Source: Pseudopedobacter sp. (GTDB taxonomy: Bacteria; Bacteroidota; Bacteroidia; Sphingobacteriales; Sphingobacteriaceae). From it: a stretch of 64,000 nucleotides of DNA. The notes below the pieces were generated by a model, which was not told the origin of the DNA, made no database searches, and saw only the letters and a list, made by a program, of their open reading frames with translations. Positions 8,391 through 19,462 of the stretch are shown here, one piece after another; the stretch's first letter is position 1; the number at the start of each line of letters is the position of its first letter. The stretch spans positions 57,584-121,583 of the forward strand of contig JACMOI010000010.1 of NCBI GenBank assembly GCA_014378105.1, written 5' to 3'. Position numbers and translations under genes: made by a program.

Positions 8391-9158
8391 TTGCATCAAG
8401 AAGTAGTTCTACCTTACATATCAGCAATAAATCGAAAACTTTTAACCATAATACATTTATTAAATGGGTATTCTTTTGGTGATTTAAAACCTCTTTTAAA
8501 TCAAACATCATTCGATTGGATTAGCTGTTATGATTTAATAAGGTCATTATATGAATGCTTCTTACAGTTAAATTTTGTAGCAAATAGATACAAAAGCGAT
8601 AATGAGAAACTTTTTATAGCAAGATGGTTTCATATAAGATTTTTTAAAGAAAGAGCTGAGTTAGCTAAGTCTAACAAAACAATTAATGTTAATCATAAAT
8701 TACAATTAGAATCGGAAATACTGAAAATCATGAATCTTGAAAATTTAATTATTAAGGATTGTGCCGAATTAAAGAGACGAGAAGAGAATGAGTTCAAATG
8801 GAAAAAGAATTCATTATTTAATAATTGGCCCAAGCCAGAGAAACTTTACTCTTTTGCTAATATTCATGAAAATAAACATAGAGTTTTTTATAAAATGCAT
8901 TCTATCTACAGTCATTCTGAGCCTTTGGCTATTTTACAGATTAGATCAAGAAATAAGATAACTGCTAAGCAAGTAAACAATTTAAATTCTTCGCATGGAA
9001 GACAATCTTATTTGATTGGATTAGTAAGTTTTTATTCTCTTAAAAATGTTTTTAAAGGAGTAAAAGTTAGACTTGAAAAGGATAAAGAATTAGAGATGAA
9101 ATGTTTAAAGGCATGTGAGTATTTTAGTTCGGATACAAAAGAAGATGAAACATTTTAA
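8391..9158 (+). CDS. Hypothetical protein, start codon uncertain (possibly DUF5677-like)
   Basis: The track begins at a TTG, but the same frame stays open upstream to about 8217 and reads like protein (IDNFELDDDSERILNSILKLSAQYFEVIDEIGVIQITGKPIEL) with no ATG, GTG or TTG. The most natural original start is the ATA at 8265, possibly a mutated ATG. The product is soluble, Lys/Asn-rich and mostly helical, with no signal peptide or clear motif. The region RSLYECFLQLNFVANRY plus a late HSIYSHSEPLA histidine cluster faintly recalls DUF5677. Its AT content is higher than that of its neighbours, so transfer is possible. It ends 6 bp before the convergent yifB gene. Confidence 0.6.
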   Translation: MHQEVVLPYISAINRKLLTIIHLLNGYSFGDLKPLLNQTSFDWISCYDLIRSLYECFLQLNFVANRYKSDNEKLFIARWFHIRFFKERAELAKSNKTINVNHKLQLESEILKIMNLENLIIKDCAELKRREENEFKWKKNSLFNNWPKPEKLYSFANIHENKHRVFYKMHSIYSHSEPLAILQIRSRNKITAKQVNNLNSSHGRQSYLIGLVSFYSLKNVFKGVKVRLEKDKELEMKCLKACEYFSSDTKEDETF

Positions 9159-9164
9159 ATTTAT

Positions 9165-10721
9165 TTATCCAGCCCAACTTTCTCTGTCCAAGCTTCTGAA
9201 ATGGATGGCTTCTGCTAAATGTTCAATTCCAATTTCTTCACTTTCAGCCAAATCTGCAATGGTTCTGGCAACTTTTAAAATACGATCATAAGCTCGGGCT
9301 GATAATCCCAATTTTTCCATCGCTTTTTTCAAGAGTATTTGGCCTGCGTCGGAAATTTTACAGATGTCTCTCACCATTTGCGGACTCATCTGTGCATTAC
9401 TATAAATATCATCGAAATCTTCAAATCTTTTATTTTGAATATTACGAGCTTTTATGACCCTTTCTCTTATGACTTCGCTTTTTTCTGATTTCCGCTCTGA
9501 CGAAAGCTCATCAAAATTTACGGGTGTTACCTCCACATGTAAATCAATACGGTCTAATAACGGTCCGCTTACTCTGTTTAAATATTTTTGCACCACACCA
9601 GGTCCACAAACGCATTCCTTCTCAGGATGATTATAATAACCGCAAGGACAAGGGTTCATCGCTGCAATCAGCATAAAACTAGCTGGATAATCCACTGACA
9701 TTCTAGCTCTGGCTATAGTCACTCTGCGTTCTTCCAATGGTTGCCGCATCACTTCTAAAACTGTTCTTTTAAACTCGGGTAATTCATCTAAAAATAAAAC
9801 CCCATTGTGCGCCAAAGAAATTTCTCCAGGTTGTGGATTACTTCCACCACCCACTAAGGCAACATCCGAAACTGTATGATGAGGAGATCTAAAAGGTCGT
9901 CTGGTCAATAAGGAATCAGAAGCAGAAAGCTTTCCTGCAACCGAATGTATTTTGGTAGTTTCTAGTGCTTCGTGTAAATTTAAAGGAGGTAAAATAGTGG
10001 GTAATCGTTTTGCAAGCATCGTTTTCCCTGCTCCTGGTGGACCAATTAAAATGGCATTATGACCACCAGCGGCAGCAATTTCTAGAGAACGTTTGATGTT
10101 TTCTTGTCCTTTTACATCTGCAAAATCAGCATCATAATTATTAACAGCATGATAAAATTCATCCCTGGTATCAACAACGGTTTGCTCTGGCTTAATTCCC
10201 TTTTCAAAGAAATCAACTACCTCCGTGATGTTTTCAATACCATAAACTTCAATTCCGCTCACAATGGCAGCTTCACGAGCATTTTGTTTAGGTAAAATAA
10301 AACCTTTGAATTTATCTTTTTTGGCTTGGATAGCAATTGGCAGTGCCCCTCTTAAAGCTTGAATTTGGCCGTCTAAAGAAAGCTCGCCCATAATTAAGTA
10401 ATTACCAATTTCTTCTTCCGGAATCTGTCCCGATGCTGCTAAAATACCTGTGGCTATGGTTAAATCATACGCTGATCCTTCCTTGCGAATATCAGCTGGA
10501 GCCATATTTACTACAATTTTTTGTCGTGGCATACGGTTACCGCTTGAGGTCATGGCACTTTCAATACGAAGCATACTTTCTTTCACTGCATTATCGGGCA
10601 AACCCACAATAAAATATTTTTGACCAGGAGTAATGTTCACTTCCACCGTAATGGTTAAAGCTTCAACACCATAAACAGCACTTCCATAGGTTTTTACAGG
10701 CATAAGAAGAATGTTTTGCAA
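9165..10721 (-). CDS. YifB/ComM-family Mg-chelatase-like AAA+ ATPase
   Basis: A 518-aa AAA+ protein. The N-terminal ChlI-like Lon-protease-fold domain ([21 protein letters not shown] onward, about residues 12-160) is followed by the AAA domain with Walker [16 protein letters not shown] near residue 223, the Mg-chelatase segment [17 protein letters not shown], Walker [12 protein letters not shown] near 309 and the Cys-rich [18 protein letters not shown] near 355. In Haemophilus and Vibrio, ComM is a hexameric helicase promoting branch migration during natural transformation; whether that role holds here is unknown. It appears monocistronic and divergent from the thioredoxin-like gene. Confidence 0.92.
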   Translation of the reverse strand: MQNILLMPVKTYGSAVYGVEALTITVEVNITPGQKYFIVGLPDNAVKESMLRIESAMTSSGNRMPRQKIVVNMAPADIRKEGSAYDLTIATGILAASGQIPEEEIGNYLIMGELSLDGQIQALRGALPIAIQAKKDKFKGFILPKQNAREAAIVSGIEVYGIENITEVVDFFEKGIKPEQTVVDTRDEFYHAVNNYDADFADVKGQENIKRSLEIAAAGGHNAILIGPPGAGKTMLAKRLPTILPPLNLHEALETTKIHSVAGKLSASDSLLTRRPFRSPHHTVSDVALVGGGSNPQPGEISLAHNGVLFLDELPEFKRTVLEVMRQPLEERRVTIARARMSVDYPASFMLIAAMNPCPCGYYNHPEKECVCGPGVVQKYLNRVSGPLLDRIDLHVEVTPVNFDELSSERKSEKSEVIRERVIKARNIQNKRFEDFDDIYSNAQMSPQMVRDICKISDAGQILLKKAMEKLGLSARAYDRILKVARTIADLAESEEIGIEHLAEAIHFRSLDRESWAG

Positions 10722-10809
10722 TTTGAAGGAACCGTTAAATCAGTTTGCAATCAAATTTATTTAATAATATTTTGTTAAAGGTTAAATTAGGCATTCAATC
10801 TATAAAAAT

Positions 10810-12060
10810 ATGAGAAAGCTAATTATTTTTTTATTCATTGCTTCTTGCTCAATCAATTTTTCTTTTGCTCAAGAAAATTCTGGAGTAATTTTCGAGAGTG
10901 GCAAATCTTGGAATGAAATTAAAGCAAAAGCCAAATTCGAAAACAAGTTCATTTTTATCGATTGCTTTACAACTTGGTGTGTCCCTTGTAAAATGATGGA
11001 AAAACAAATATTTCCAGATAAAGAATTAGGTGATTATCTCAATCATAATTTTATCAATGTCAAAGCACAATTTAATGTAACCAAGAACGATGATGAAAAT
11101 GTTAAAGCATGGTACGAAGACATCAAATTATTAGAAAGGAAATATTCAGTCTCTGCTTATCCAACTTTTTTAATATTCAATAAGAATGGAGAAATTATCA
11201 ATGAAATTATCGGGGCATCTACTTCATCAAAAGCGTTTTTATCTCAAATAGAAAACGCAATAGACCTTGCTGCAAGGAGCTTTTATACATTAAAATCGAA
11301 ATATGATACAGGCAAAAGAGATAGTGCTTTTATGAACGCTCTTTTTGAATCGGCAGAAAAGCTAGGGAAAACTGATTTTATTAATCAGATAGGCAATGAA
11401 TATTTAAGTAATCAGCGTAATTTATTGACTAGAGAAAATATTAAAATTATAAGCTTTTGTACTTCAAAAAGCTCTGATAAAGGTCTTATTGTTTTATTAA
11501 AATATCCTGAAAAAGTAGATAGTGTAATTGGAAAAATAAGAAGAATTGAAATTCTAAATAATATTGCAACTAAAGAAGTTGTTGTTCCAAACCTCAGAAA
11601 GGGTGGATCTATGACGGATTATGGAGGAGGAATGATTGGTTATACCGGAGAGGTAATTCAAAACCCTAATTGGGACGAACTTTATGACAAATTAAAACCG
11701 GTTTATAAAAGTTTTAGCAAGGAAATTATAATGGCTTCTAAACCGCTTTATTATAGTTTTAAAAATGATTGGGATAGATACTGTGAAGCTGTAAATCAAT
11801 ATTTAAATGCTTATGGTGACGAAATATCCAATGATAATTTAAAGATTTATGCAAATTCGATTTTATATAAATCAAACGAAAGCAATAACCTGACAGATGC
11901 AATAAAATGGATTGATTTTGCGATAAAAAACAATCAGAATGATCCTGATTTGATGGTCCAAAACTCCGCTTTAAACTATAAAATAGGAAATCATGATAAA
12001 GCTGTCACTCAAATGGAAAAAGTAATTGAAATGATGACTGAACAAGGAAATGCAAGGTAG
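10810..12060 (+). CDS. Exported thioredoxin-fold protein (possible 3-prime frameshift)
   Basis: A signal peptide (MRKLIIFLFIASCSINFSFAQ) precedes a thioredoxin-like domain with the redox motif WCVPCKMM near residue 57 and the cis-proline segment SVSAYPTFLIFNKNG near 115. The remaining 280 residues are helical, with a TPR-like end (DAIKWIDFAIKNNQNDPDLMVQNSALNYKIGNHDKAV). It is a periplasmic redox protein of unknown partner. The annotated end NAR-TAG is abrupt: the -1 frame directly continues as ASYKDLLEKMKSNVKIW with a TGA at 12111-12113, a natural C-terminus for this kind of repeat tail. A net one-base change near 12052-12060 may therefore have shortened the protein by about 18 residues. Confidence 0.85.
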   Translation: MRKLIIFLFIASCSINFSFAQENSGVIFESGKSWNEIKAKAKFENKFIFIDCFTTWCVPCKMMEKQIFPDKELGDYLNHNFINVKAQFNVTKNDDENVKAWYEDIKLLERKYSVSAYPTFLIFNKNGEIINEIIGASTSSKAFLSQIENAIDLAARSFYTLKSKYDTGKRDSAFMNALFESAEKLGKTDFINQIGNEYLSNQRNLLTRENIKIISFCTSKSSDKGLIVLLKYPEKVDSVIGKIRRIEILNNIATKEVVVPNLRKGGSMTDYGGGMIGYTGEVIQNPNWDELYDKLKPVYKSFSKEIIMASKPLYYSFKNDWDRYCEAVNQYLNAYGDEISNDNLKIYANSILYKSNESNNLTDAIKWIDFAIKNNQNDPDLMVQNSALNYKIGNHDKAVTQMEKVIEMMTEQGNAR

Positions 12061-12103
12061 CATCTTACAAAGACCTTTTAGAAAAAATGAAAAGTAATGT
12101 AAA

Positions 12104-12150
12104 AATCTGGTGAAAACTGGATTTACATAAAATCAAGTTTTCACCAGATT
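12104..12150. terminator. Long hairpin between convergent genes, probable bidirectional terminator
   Basis: AATCTGGTGAAAACT pairs perfectly with AGTTTTCACCAGATT (15 bp) around a 17-nt loop. It lies between the thioredoxin-like gene and the stop of the outer-membrane-type gene. Confidence 0.75.
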
Positions 12151-12152
12151 AG

Positions 12153-13061
12153 TTAAAATTCATATTGTAAAGCTAATTGCCAGAAAGTGGTGATACCACT
12201 ACCCCCAGCCGTTCCAACAGGAACATAAAGGCTTACTGTGGGTCTAACAGTAAATGAACCTATCTCAGCCGAAGCTTCTAGATTAACTTCCACATTGCTA
12301 ATGCTGAACGCTTCCCCAGTCGTCGTAGGAGATGTTGAGGTTGAGGTTCCTCCAACGGTCTTTTTCCCATTACCTCTATTTGCACCCGTACCTTTTTTTG
12401 TAAAGTTTCCAAAATTCTTATTACTACCGATATATTTGGAGATTTTAAGATATGAAAAATATTGATTGGTTCCTCCATTAAGTAACACGGATGGCAACAC
12501 ATTGTAGCTTACACCACCATTATCCCACTCAAAAGAATGTCCAATACCAGTTGATAATCCAAAATCATAAGCTGAACCCGCCGTACTTGTGCTAGTAGCT
12601 TTTGTATTCCCAAATCCAAGACCCGCTGAAATTTCAGGTCGGATCCAGAATTTTTTAAATGCAATACCTGTGTAAATCTCATTGTTCAATGGGCTGTACG
12701 GAACTGAGGCATTATTAGTGAAGAACATATGCGTGTATTCTAAGGCAAAATCAACATTAGGTTTATCGTATTGAGCGTACCCAGCAGTAATGGCATGCAT
12801 ATAAATTCCAGAATTTGATCCACCAGTCACAAATTTCGGAGAATAAATAACCGAAAACCCATGATAACTTATCGTTAATGATGGTCCAATTGAAAGTGAA
12901 TTAACAAAACTGGTATCAATCCCGCTAATGTTTAAAGTGGGCACTGTTGTAAGGTTTAAACCCGCATAAAAGTGGAATTTAGAAGTTTTGGTGCTATCTT
13001 GAGCGTAGGACTTGTAGAATGGTGATATTAGTAAAAACAGGATAAGTATATTCTTTTTCAT
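12153..13061 (-). CDS. Outer-membrane-type beta-barrel protein of unknown function
   Basis: About 302 aa. The track starts at 13088, but the internal Met at 13061 begins a clean signal peptide (MKKNILILFLLISPFYKSYAQ), so I prefer it. The mature protein alternates short hydrophobic and polar strands rich in Gly, Tyr, Phe and Thr (FHFYAGLNLTTVPTLNI, GLSTGIGHSFEWDNGGVSYNV) and ends in an aromatic residue (FWQLALQYEF), the pattern of outer-membrane beta-barrels. A low-complexity loop (GNGKKTVGGTSTSTSPTTTG) sits near residue 235. No family is recognised. It appears monocistronic. Confidence 0.7.
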   Translation of the reverse strand: MKKNILILFLLISPFYKSYAQDSTKTSKFHFYAGLNLTTVPTLNISGIDTSFVNSLSIGPSLTISYHGFSVIYSPKFVTGGSNSGIYMHAITAGYAQYDKPNVDFALEYTHMFFTNNASVPYSPLNNEIYTGIAFKKFWIRPEISAGLGFGNTKATSTSTAGSAYDFGLSTGIGHSFEWDNGGVSYNVLPSVLLNGGTNQYFSYLKISKYIGSNKNFGNFTKKGTGANRGNGKKTVGGTSTSTSPTTTGEAFSISNVEVNLEASAEIGSFTVRPTVSLYVPVGTAGGSGITTFWQLALQYEF

Positions 13062-13369
13062 AACTGCAATTTTTGATTTTTTTAGCAAATATGTATTAAT
13101 AAAATCAGATAATGATGATATGATCCATCAGTACTTAAAATTATTACAAAAAGTTGTATTCCATGCATCCGAAAGTTAAATAATCACCTTATTCGTAGAT
13201 TAAATATCTCTCCCTAATTGCATTCATTTAAGAGCTTACAATTTTTTCATTTGCATTATGAGTAATTGTAAAACTAGAATATTCTCAAAAGAGATTTCCT
13301 GATAATACAATGATTTGGGTTGATATTAAAATAAATCAACCCTACCTTAGCCTAGTAAAATAAACCATC
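13062..13369. other. Divergent intergenic region with a promoter-embedded inverted repeat
   Basis: Roughly 310 bp between divergent genes, AT-rich, with no ORF or RNA gene seen. The only structured element is the inverted repeat and promoter-like pair at 13317-13350, described separately. Confidence 0.5.
13317..13350 (+). promoter_or_regulatory. Candidate promoter with embedded operator-like inverted repeat
   Basis: GGGTTGAT-N10-ATCAACCC is a perfect 8-bp inverted repeat (13317-13324 and 13335-13342). It abuts TACCTTAG (13343-13350), a -7-like box, with TTG (13320-13322) 20 bp upstream as a -33-like element. The repeat thus fills the promoter spacer, a place where a dimeric regulator would block polymerase. 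It lies 20 bp before the serine hydrolase ATG. Confidence 0.4.
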
Positions 13370-14881
13370 ATGAAGAAAATAATTTATACGTTAAGTCTAG
13401 CGCTTTTTGCTACCTCATTATTTGCACAGCAACCTGCATTTATTACCGACAGTTTAGATCAATACATCAAAACAGGAATTAAAGACTGGGATATTCCAGG
13501 TTTGGCGATTGCCATTGTAAAAGATGGAAAACCTGTAATGATTAAAGGTTACGGAGTAAAAGATATGAAGACCAATGCTCCTGTTGATGAAAACACCTTG
13601 TTCATGATTGCTAGCAACAGTAAATTGTTTACTGGAACTTCTATTGCGAACCTGGCTTATCAAAAAAAGCTTTCTTTAAATGATCCCATCACTAAATATT
13701 TTCCAAATTTCAGTATTTATGATAAAAACGCATCTGCATTACTGACTGTAAAAGATTTAATGGGACATAAATTAGGAACAAAAACTTTTCAAGGAGATTT
13801 TACCTTTTGGGATAGCAATTTATCATCCTCTGAAATTATGGACAGGATGAAGTTATTAAAACCAGTTTATCCTTTTCGTCAGGATTTTGGTTATTGTAAC
13901 AGTTGTTTTTTAACGGCAGGAGAGGTAATCCCGAAAGTGACCAATGAAACTTGGAATCAATATGTAGAAAATAATATTTTGAAACCTTTAGGAATGAATA
14001 ATACCTATACCATTCATGCCGGTATGTCACAAAGACCTAATGTTTCCAAGCCTTATACAAACCAATTCACAGGCTTAGTCACGGAAATTCCTTATGATAA
14101 TGTAGACAATTTAGGTCCTGCAGCAAGTATAATTTCTAACGTAAAAGATCTTTCGAAATGGCTGATGCTTCAATTGGATAGCGGAAAATATGAAGGGAAG
14201 CAAATTCTTCCTTGGCCTGTACTTCGAATGACAAGAGACGTAAATACAGCATTGTCTAGCCGCAAAAATGGAGAGACCCATTTTACAGATTATGGCTTAG
14301 GTATTTTTGAAGCTGATGATACGGGTAAGCAAGTATTTTGGCATACAGGCGGTGCTTTTGGCTTTGTGAGTAATGTATGTTTTGTTCCAGAATTGAATCT
14401 AGGAATCAGCATTCTGACCAATATGGATAATCAGGATTTCTTTGAGTTACTGAGACATCAAATCCTGAATGCTTATTTAGGTAAACCTTATCAGAATTTG
14501 AGTAAATCAGCTTTACCTCATTATCAAAAAACTAAAGCCGAGGATATGGCAAAGTTAAAAGAAAAGGAAGCTAGAGTTGGTAAAGAGAAACCTGAGTTGG
14601 GTTTATCGGCTTATGCCGGAATTTATCATCATCCATTATATGGTGATATTACCATTAAAGTTTCGGGAAAAGATTTAATGGTTGATATGAAAACCACTCA
14701 AAACCTAACTGCTAAAATGCAGTACATGGATAAAGGTGAATGGTTAATGACATACAGCAATTTTGGTTATGGTATTTACGCCACAATATTTAAGATAAAA
14801 AACGGGAAAGTGATAGGTTTAACCATTCCTACTAATGACTTTGTGGAATATGATAATTATGATTTTGATAAGATAAAATAG
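13370..14881 (+). CDS. Exported serine hydrolase of the beta-lactamase class C / PBP family
   Basis: 503 aa with a signal peptide (MKKIIYTLSLALFATSLFAQ). The beta-lactamase-fold motifs are present: SNSK (S-x-x-K, near residue 82) with the nucleophilic serine and lysine, YCN (Y-x-N, near 179) and HTGG (near 323). A C-terminal beta domain (GLSAYAGIYHHPLYGDITIKVSGKDL) matches the DUF3471-type lipocalin-like extension. Relatives include penicillin-binding proteins, D-aminopeptidases and esterases, so the substrate is open: cell-wall peptide or an ester. It is followed by, but not clearly co-transcribed with, the GH97 gene 139 bp downstream. Confidence 0.9.
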   Translation: MKKIIYTLSLALFATSLFAQQPAFITDSLDQYIKTGIKDWDIPGLAIAIVKDGKPVMIKGYGVKDMKTNAPVDENTLFMIASNSKLFTGTSIANLAYQKKLSLNDPITKYFPNFSIYDKNASALLTVKDLMGHKLGTKTFQGDFTFWDSNLSSSEIMDRMKLLKPVYPFRQDFGYCNSCFLTAGEVIPKVTNETWNQYVENNILKPLGMNNTYTIHAGMSQRPNVSKPYTNQFTGLVTEIPYDNVDNLGPAASIISNVKDLSKWLMLQLDSGKYEGKQILPWPVLRMTRDVNTALSSRKNGETHFTDYGLGIFEADDTGKQVFWHTGGAFGFVSNVCFVPELNLGISILTNMDNQDFFELLRHQILNAYLGKPYQNLSKSALPHYQKTKAEDMAKLKEKEARVGKEKPELGLSAYAGIYHHPLYGDITIKVSGKDLMVDMKTTQNLTAKMQYMDKGEWLMTYSNFGYGIYATIFKIKNGKVIGLTIPTNDFVEYDNYDFDKIK

Positions 14882-14990
14882 ATTTTTCATTTGAGGATTT
14901 GAAAGCGGAATTTTAATAAAGAACTTCGCTTTTTTATATTTCAAAAATTATCAAATCGTATTTCAAAATTTTTATTCTAAATTTGATTGA

Positions 14991-17168
<2,178 letters not shown>

Positions 17169-17190
17169 GCTTTTTGCTAATAATAACAAA

Positions 17191-17225
17191 AACCTTCATT
17201 CTTTCATCAAGAATGGAGGCCTTTT
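17191..17225 (+). terminator. Probable terminator of the GH97 gene
   Basis: CCTTCATTCTT-TCATC-AAGAATGGAGG is a stem of about 11 bp with one mismatch, preceded by an A-tract and followed by CCTTTTA. Confidence 0.65.
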
Positions 17226-17242
17226 ATGTGCTGTTGCTTTGT

Positions 17243-17316
17243 AAAGAGACGCCCTATTTCTGAGACCTCTCGTTTCCTCGCGGTGTCGCTCCGATCTTTG
17301 CCAAAATCGTCTCTTT
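17243..17316. repeat. Small element with 9-bp terminal inverted repeats
   Basis: AAAGAGACG (17243-17251) and CGTCTCTTT (17308-17316) are perfect inverted ends of a 74-bp stretch with internal GAGACCTCTCGTTTCCTCGC. It is more GC-rich than its surroundings and non-coding, between the GH97 terminator and aspS. It looks like a miniature repeat, but there is only one copy in this window. Confidence 0.4.
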
Positions 17317-17392
17317 TAAATCCCTCCAATAAAAATTGAGTAAAAATATATTTAAACTTATATTCGTAGCCAATAACAAAATACAGGAAATA

Positions 17393-19177
17393 ATGCACAG
17401 AACACACACTTGTGGGGAATTAAACCTTTCAAATTTAGATCAGGAAGTGATATTAAGCGGTTGGGTACAAAAAACACGTGATTTAGGAGGAACTACTTTT
17501 ATTGATGTGAGAGACCGTTACGGTTTAACACAGTTGGTAGTAAATACCGATGATGCGGATGATTTACGTACAAAAGTAAAGGATTTAGGTCGTGAGTTTG
17601 TGATTAAAGTGACTGGTACAGTATTGCAGCGTTCTAATAAGAACCTAAAAATTCCTACTGGCGAGATAGAAATAAAGGTTTCTGCTTTGGAGATTTTGAA
17701 CGTGGCAAAACTACCTCCGTTTATGATTGAAGATGAAACTGATGGTGGTGATGAGTTGCGTATGAAATATCGTTACCTAGATTTACGCCGTAACCCAGTT
17801 CGTAATAATTTAATCTTACGTCATAAAATGGCGCAAGAAATCCGTAAATATTTAGATGCGGAAGGCTTTTTAGAAGTAGAAACTCCAGTTTTAATTAAAT
17901 CTACACCAGAAGGCGCAAGAGATTTTGTGGTTCCAAGTCGTATGAATCCAGGTGAGTTTTATGCTTTACCCCAATCACCTCAAACGTTTAAGCAATTGTT
18001 AATGGTTTCGGGCTTCGACCGTTATTTCCAAATTGTGAAATGTTTTAGAGATGAAGATTTAAGAGCCGACCGTCAGCCTGAGTTTACGCAGATTGATTGC
18101 GAAATGGCTTTTATTGAGCAAGAAGATATATTGAATATGTTTGAAGGCTTAACCCGACATATGTTTAAAAACGTAAAGGAGATTGAGTTTGAAGATTTCC
18201 CAAGAATGCATTATGCTGATGCGATGCGTTTATATGGTTCTGACAAACCAGATATCCGCTTTGGGATGGAATTCATAGAGCTGAAAAATTCGACTTTACC
18301 TGAAGGCGAGGCTCCTCTCCTTTGGAGAGGCGGGGGTGAGGCTTTTTTCCCAGTTTTTGATCAAGCTGAATTTGTAGTGGGTATCAATGCAAAAGGTGCG
18401 GCATCATTTACCCGCAAGCAATTAGACGAGTTAACGGATTATATAAAGCGTCCACAAATTGGTGCTACAGGTTTAATCTATATGCGTCACAACGAAGATG
18501 GAACGTTAAAATCTTCAGTAGATAAATTTTACGATGATGATCAACTGAAAAAATGGTCAATAGCATTTGCTACAGAACCAGGCGATTTGGTATTGATAGT
18601 GGCAGGTGCTATAGATAGAGCCCGCAAACAATTGAACGAATTGCGCTTAGAAATGGGCAACCGTTTAGGCTTACGTGATAAAAATACATTTGCACCGCTT
18701 TGGGTGATTGATTTCCCTTTGTTAGAATGGGATGAGGAATCTGAACGTTACCACGCCATGCACCATCCCTTTACTTCACCAAAACCCGAAGATATTGCGA
18801 TGCTAGAAACTGACCCAGGAAATGTAAGAGCCAATGCTTATGATTTGGTCATCAATGGAACGGAAATTGGCGGTGGTTCTATCCGTATCCACGATAGAAA
18901 ATTGCAATCAATCATGTTTAAACATTTGGGTTTTACACCAGAAGAAGCGCAAAAGCAATTCGGTTTCTTATTAGAAGCTTTCGAATATGGGGCGCCTCCA
19001 CATGGCGGTATCGCTTTCGGTTTTGACCGTTTGGTTTCTATTTTGGCTGGTTTAGATACGATTAGAGATGTCATTGCTTTCCCTAAAAATAACTCTGGCC
19101 GTGATGTGATGATCGATTCTCCATCCACCATTGATGATAAGCAGAAAAAGGAGTTGAGTATTGAAACGACAGTTTAA
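17393..19177 (+). CDS. aspS: Aspartate--tRNA ligase carrying an in-frame repeat-derived insert
   Basis: Class II aminoacyl-tRNA synthetase that charges tRNA-Asp. The ATG at 17393 ([14 protein letters not shown]) is the family start; the track's upstream TTG is not needed. The order is an OB-fold anticodon domain (residues 1-110), class II motif 1-2 ([45 protein letters not shown]), a bacterial GAD insertion domain (about 290-420) and motif 3 ([13 protein letters not shown] near 540). At 594 aa it is about a dozen residues longer than usual: [16 protein letters not shown] near residue 304 is unlike any AspRS segment and is encoded by a palindromic repeat (see 18308-18342). All catalytic motifs are intact, so the enzyme should work. 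Confidence 0.96.
   Translation: MHRTHTCGELNLSNLDQEVILSGWVQKTRDLGGTTFIDVRDRYGLTQLVVNTDDADDLRTKVKDLGREFVIKVTGTVLQRSNKNLKIPTGEIEIKVSALEILNVAKLPPFMIEDETDGGDELRMKYRYLDLRRNPVRNNLILRHKMAQEIRKYLDAEGFLEVETPVLIKSTPEGARDFVVPSRMNPGEFYALPQSPQTFKQLLMVSGFDRYFQIVKCFRDEDLRADRQPEFTQIDCEMAFIEQEDILNMFEGLTRHMFKNVKEIEFEDFPRMHYADAMRLYGSDKPDIRFGMEFIELKNSTLPEGEAPLLWRGGGEAFFPVFDQAEFVVGINAKGAASFTRKQLDELTDYIKRPQIGATGLIYMRHNEDGTLKSSVDKFYDDDQLKKWSIAFATEPGDLVLIVAGAIDRARKQLNELRLEMGNRLGLRDKNTFAPLWVIDFPLLEWDEESERYHAMHHPFTSPKPEDIAMLETDPGNVRANAYDLVINGTEIGGGSIRIHDRKLQSIMFKHLGFTPEEAQKQFGFLLEAFEYGAPPHGGIAFGFDRLVSILAGLDTIRDVIAFPKNNSGRDVMIDSPSTIDDKQKKELSIETTV
18308..18342 (+). repeat. Palindromic repeat inserted in frame within aspS
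   Basis: CCTCTCC-TTT-GGAGAGG (18314-18330) forms a perfect 7-bp hairpin followed by CGGGGGTGAGGC. This matches, from memory, a palindromic repeat normally found between genes in Bacteroidota (CCTCTCCTTTGGAGAGG followed by a G-rich stretch and GTGAGGC). Here it is translated as roughly [12 protein letters not shown]. It keeps the frame (about 36 nt, 12 codons) and sits in the GAD insertion domain. A degenerate relative lies at 61125-61158. Confidence 0.7.
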
Positions 19178-19211
19178 ATCTGATTAAAGAGTAAGGAGCA
19201 AAGAATAAAGG

Positions 19212-19244
19212 TAAAAAGCTTAGCAATTCGGTTGAGCTTTTTTG
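19212..19244 (+). terminator. Probable terminator downstream of aspS
   Basis: AAAAAGCTTAGC-AATTCG-GTTGAGCTTTTTT forms an imperfect hairpin ending in a T-run, about 35 bp after the aspS stop. Confidence 0.6.
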
Positions 19245-19462
19245 TTTTAAGGAAAATGGGTTTAGGTAGTTAAGCTTTTGCTACTAATATTATTAAATTT
19301 TTAGGGGTTGAGCAGAAATTGTATATTAGAAAATAAAAGAAAAAAAACCACCGTAATACAACCAATTTTTGGAGTGTTATGGACTAGAATCTACACATAT
19401 ATACAAGTTGGCTGCAAATGTAAAAAACTAACAAGCGCCATAAGACATATAAAACACCACTA

